Below, piece after piece: positions 60,660 to 64,000 of a stretch of 64,000 nt of DNA. Position 1 is the first letter of the stretch, and each line of letters begins with the position of its first letter. Where the stretch lies: NCBI GenBank assembly GCA_029747015.1, contig JAKOGI010002292.1:1-64000 (forward strand), given 5' to 3'. Position numbers and translations under genes: made by a program. The notes below the pieces were generated by a model that was given only the letters and a program-made list of their open reading frames with translations, did no database searches and had not been told where the DNA came from. The stretch comes from Carnegiea gigantea (lineage: Eukaryota > Streptophyta > Magnoliopsida > Caryophyllales > Cactaceae).

Positions 60660-62057
60660 TGTTGCAAGAAAAACAGAATTTTAATATTTGTAAACCCCAA
60701 GTGCAAGGTGTATCGTTGAGTACTTGGGGTGTCGTCTGCAGGGAATTGTGTTTCCAACTACCAGAGTTTACTAGAGCGTCTCAAGCTAGCCAAGATCAAC
60801 GGTGAAGGAAGGGAGCTAAACTACGCTACAAATACAGAAACAAGTGACTTGGAGTTGTGATTTTACCAATGGATGAACTAACTAACCAAGACGAGTCCTA
60901 ACCTACCCAAACCACACTACGAACTAGAGATGGTCGGTTGCACCATCAAAGACCACCGAAGCCCTCTCTCAAGGGTCATGGGTTAGTCTAACTCGCGTAA
61001 CTACCTACTTTCGTGGGGTTAGTCGAATTAGACCACAAAACTAGCAACCCCGGACCTAGCTCGATTCGGATACTACTTTCGTGTCCCGAACTCGGCTATT
61101 CCCTCTCCTACACTAGCTAATTGACCTCACCTCTCAGCATAAGTCAATCGCCCAAAAAAATATAGATGAAAGCTCTCTCAAGCATTTCATAGAACACTTG
61201 GCGGACGTGAAGGAAAACTCTAAGTTCTAGGCATAGATTGGGTATGGTTAGGCCAACTACAAGATTAATTAGCCATCAAGAGGCTAATCACAACCCAAGC
61301 CAACACAATCTACCAACTAAACATCAAAAACGAATCAAAACCTAAACTAGGAAACAAGTGCAAGAACACGAAGAACAAAGCAAAGGAAATGAAATAAAAT
61401 GAATTCAAACAAGTAAATGACATAAATTAACAATGAAATTAAACATATAAATCAAACAAAACAAATACAAGAATCAAAATCAACAAAACATAAATAACAA
61501 GAACATAAAAACTAGAGAGATAAAAGAGGAGAAAACTTAGTCTTGAATTGATGAAGAACTTGAACTCCAAAGGTTGAATCCAATGTTACAATCTTCAATC
61601 CTAAACTAATATCCCTTATTAGCTAAAATCTATCCTAAACTACTCTAGAAATCGCCAGAGACACGCCCCAAGCGAAGCCTGTACGACCCTCTGCTCAACC
61701 CCCACAAACAGACGCCCGAACGGACTTAAATAAAAATCGCGAACACGACGAAACGAGGGGGACGGCACGGTCGTGCCATGTGGCACGGCCGTGCCACATG
61801 GCACAGCTACACCGTGCCACTTCACTGGTGGCGCGGTGTCACCCCCCGGTTTTGTCCGGTTTTGCCGGTTTTCGTTGGTTTTCGCTGTTTTTCTTCGTTT
61901 TGTCTCGTCTTCGTCCCTTTTCGCGATGTTTGCTTGATTTGAAGTTATTTCCTATAAAACATAAATAAAACAAGTAAAAATCCTAAGAATTAAGTTATTA
62001 TACGAGCAAAAAGTACGTGAAAGAGGCACGTAAAATGGGTAAATTTACCGTTCAACA
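60660..62057 (-). repeat. 5' LTR of the nested element
   Basis: 1,398 bp, colinear with 56286-57684. A perfect 32-bp palindrome at 61773-61804 lies about 70 bp upstream (minus-strand sense) of a TATA-like TTATTTAAG near 61726-61734. Confidence 0.95.
61773..61804. repeat. Perfect 32-bp palindrome in the LTR
   Basis: Two 16-base arms GTGCCATGTGGCACGG and its complement without spacer. Each arm itself contains the inverted pair GTGCCA/TGGCAC. Confidence 0.95.
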
Positions 62058-62096
62058 CTACCTACTTGACTGTTAAGTCAAAAGAAGTGTGGGACT

Positions 62097-62109
62097 GGCT
62101 CTAATACCA
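62097..62109 (-). other. tRNA-Met primer-binding site of gag-only Copia
   Basis: TGGTATTAGAGCC (one mismatch to the canonical site) two bases inside the 5' LTR of the outer Copia. It lies only 35 bases from the nested insertion. Confidence 0.85.
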
Positions 62110-62111
62110 AT

Positions 62112-63337
62112 TGAAGATTCAGATCGTGACAGAGGGGGTGAATAGGATGATAGCAAGGACTTAAAATTGAAATCAAATGTAAGTGTGAAAATCAAATAGA
62201 AATGATACACAGGGATATTTTAACGAGGTTAGACCTTAATTAGGCTTAGATCCATGCCTAGAGTTATCCAACTCTAGGATTCAACACTCTATTTTTTTTA
62301 TTAAGATGAACTCTCAATAATCTGTCAGAGCCACCTCACTCTAGAGATCCCAATCACTTAAACCGATCTCTTGGTTTAAGTTTAGGGGGAGTTGACCTCA
62401 TAAACTCTAAGTTCACTCTTTAATAATTTTTCGCACCTTAATTGTTTGATCATAAAACAAAGCTTAGCACAATAACTCAATGTGTAATCTCAATGCTTTT
62501 TCTCACTTTGTTGGATGCTTGCTCTCGCTCTTGTGATCACTATTTATAGGCTTGCAAGTTGTGGGCTTAAACAGCCAACAAGGAAGTTTCTGCCAAGAAT
62601 ATCCTAAAATTCGATTTTAGGCCCTTGAAATATGATCTGTAGATTCTGATTTGATTTTCTTGTGAAATGAATATTCTAATTTGATCTTCTATGCAAATCA
62701 GCCACAGTGGATAAGCTGCATGTAATATTTCTCTTGTACATGATGTTAGTAATCTCTTAGAAACAAGCAACAAGAGATTTTGAATATCATTTTGATATTA
62801 TTTTACAAATCAAAGATGTGTCTCATTTAGTGTAATATTTCATTATATAAGTTAGCTCACCAAGATCAAATCTTGTAAGATTGAACCAAGGCAACATTAT
62901 CTTTAAGGGATCTTATATGATTCTCAAATTTGAATAGGTTAGAGCATATTTTCCAATCAAATAAAATTATTAGATATTATATGATACCCACATATTTTTC
63001 TATCCATAAACAGATATTTGGATAACAACTTAATCCAATCAAATCCTTAATATTATTCACTTAGATTATATGGATAAATATCCATATAAACTTAATATTC
63101 TTTCACATCACTTCCATTAATAATCAACCAAAGCTTTTCATCCAAGACTTAACCATTCAAGTGCTAAGCCCATGTATTAACCAAACATGTAACCAATTTG
63201 ATGAATTGGACTAATGATAACGTTACCAAAGAAACTGACAAATAATATAAATATTCAATAAATGACTATTTCAAATATACTTATTATCCAGATTGTTTGT
63301 TATCATCAAAATCATTGTCTGACTCCTAGAGTGAATA
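62112..63337 (-). repeat. 5' LTR of gag-only Copia
   Basis: 1,226 bp, colinear with 51515-52746. The outer terminus reads TGAATA where the partner has TCAACA, so it has mutated. Confidence 0.85.
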
Positions 63338-64000
63338 TGGGTGATTATCAAAATCTTCATCAAGTTGAAGATGCTCTAGATCCCATCTTTCAAATAATTC
63401 ATAAAGATGTTTTTTTCTTTTTCTGATAAGAATTTTTCACCTCTAATATCAAAGAGACAATCAAAGATATCTTCTGAAGTAGCTCCTTTTGCCTTCATAT
63501 ATTTGGTGAGATCATTATGATAGACGAAAGTAGTGTTCCCACAATACATTAGTGTGCTTTTTTGTTCAATTAATGCCCACATTTGATGATTAATATTGTA
63601 AAAACCGATGATTCTTACTAAAATAGGATCACTGATAACTTCTTATCGTTTTGTAAACCATTCTTATCATTGATCATTGAGATCGTCTAAATCAACTAAT
63701 TAAATACGATAATGGGCTGGTTTGGCATTTCTATTTTATATTCAATTACTCTGCAATGTACCTCAACATACAAGCTTCTAATGTATGAAATTTTTGTTGA
63801 ACCAATAGGAGATGTAAGAATCCAATGGATCCTTTTAAAGATGCGCACTTTATTGAAACTTATTTAGTTATGAGAAGAATGGATACTTTGAATTTGGGAT
63901 TTCTATAAGATAAGCTACCCTTCCATATTCCCAAGCTTTCATGAGGGGTCATCTTAAGAGATTGAATTTGTTAGGAATCCAACACTATCAACTCTAGATC
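63338..64000 (-). pseudogene. Pararetrovirus copy 3: C-terminal region resumes
   Basis: After the Copia 5' LTR the sequence again matches copies 1 and 2 (15180-15900 and 23060-23720), on the minus strand. The frame 63376-63582 covers the end of the unknown post-RNase H region, and further fragments run to the window edge. Breaks are present. RNase H and RT of this copy should lie to the right, outside the window. Confidence 0.78.

Larger units (their letters stand above)
56286..62057 (-). mobile_element. Non-autonomous LTR element (LARD-like), gag-only, tRNA-Asp primed
   Basis: LTRs at 56286-57684 and 60660-62057 (1,399 and 1,398 bp) have TG/CA ends. A perfect 5-bp TSD CTACC lies at 56281-56285 and 62058-62062. 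The primer site (60635-60653) matches tRNA-Asp, as in Athila/Tat-type gypsy elements. The 3-kb interior has one gag-like ORF and no pol. By eye the LTRs differ at about 50 of 1,400 positions, so this is the youngest of the three nested layers. It inserted between the primer site and gag of the Copia element. Confidence 0.93.
51515..63337 (-). mobile_element. Gag-only Ty1-copia element, split by a nested element
   Basis: Two LTRs of about 1.23 kb (51515-52746 and 62112-63337) face the minus strand, with a tRNA-Met primer site inside the right one and a polypurine tract inside the left one. Without the nested element the interior is about 3.6 kb and holds only gag. No protease, integrase, RT or RNase H was seen between about 54600 and 52761. 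Flanks CAGGT (51510-51514) and TGGGT (63338-63342) fit a decayed TSD. The flanks rejoin pararetrovirus copy 3. The element could move only with enzymes supplied by another Copia. Confidence 0.85.

Overview
This window reads as a transposon-rich, AT-rich intergenic stretch of a flowering-plant nuclear genome. I find no intact host gene, no rRNA, tRNA or CRISPR array. The evidence for a plant is the combination of Ty1-copia and Ty3-gypsy LTR elements primed by initiator tRNA-Met or tRNA-Asp, tandem TRIMs, hAT and PIF-type MITEs, Helitrons, an RTE-type LINE and integrated plant pararetroviruses (Caulimoviridae). The species cannot be told from the sequence.

Layout. 1-2025: microsatellites and a decayed gypsy integrase with its 3' polypurine tract. 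2031-6283: a 4.25-kb solo LTR with a perfect target-site duplication (TSD) and thirteen 68-69-bp internal repeats. 6289-9735: decayed coding-like fragments of unknown origin. 9736-11109: a hAT-type non-autonomous element carrying a 5'-truncated RTE LINE with a 17-bp TSD. 11165-12600: a 231-bp duplication and a single TRIM. 13008-13970: a long-TIR, MULE-like element with a GC-rich core.

14135-29000: two endogenous pararetrovirus copies, head to tail on the minus strand. Each has a tRNA-Met primer-binding site, a short coiled-coil region, coat protein with a zinc knuckle, movement-protein-like region, protease, reverse transcriptase and RNase H, followed by an extra conserved C-terminal region I cannot identify. 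The distance between the two primer sites (7.9 kb) is one viral genome length. A third copy (50440 to the window end) is split by later insertions.

29698-34600: a decayed Copia element with both 233-bp LTRs. 34965-46178: MITEs, two Helitrons of one family, a 280-bp tandem repeat and an LTR fragment. 47263-48082: a tandem TRIM array (four LTRs, three internal parts). 49890-50330: a long TA-rich microsatellite.

50440-64000 is a three-level nest. Pararetrovirus copy 3 is broken by a gag-only Copia element (51515-63337). That element is itself broken by a younger gag-only element primed by tRNA-Asp (56286-62057), with 1.4-kb LTRs, a perfect CTACC duplication and an open 369-codon gag frame.

The viral reading frames are all broken by stops, frameshifts and changed catalytic residues. 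They are described here as genomic relics. All coordinates and similarities come from reading the sequence by eye, and no database search was run.
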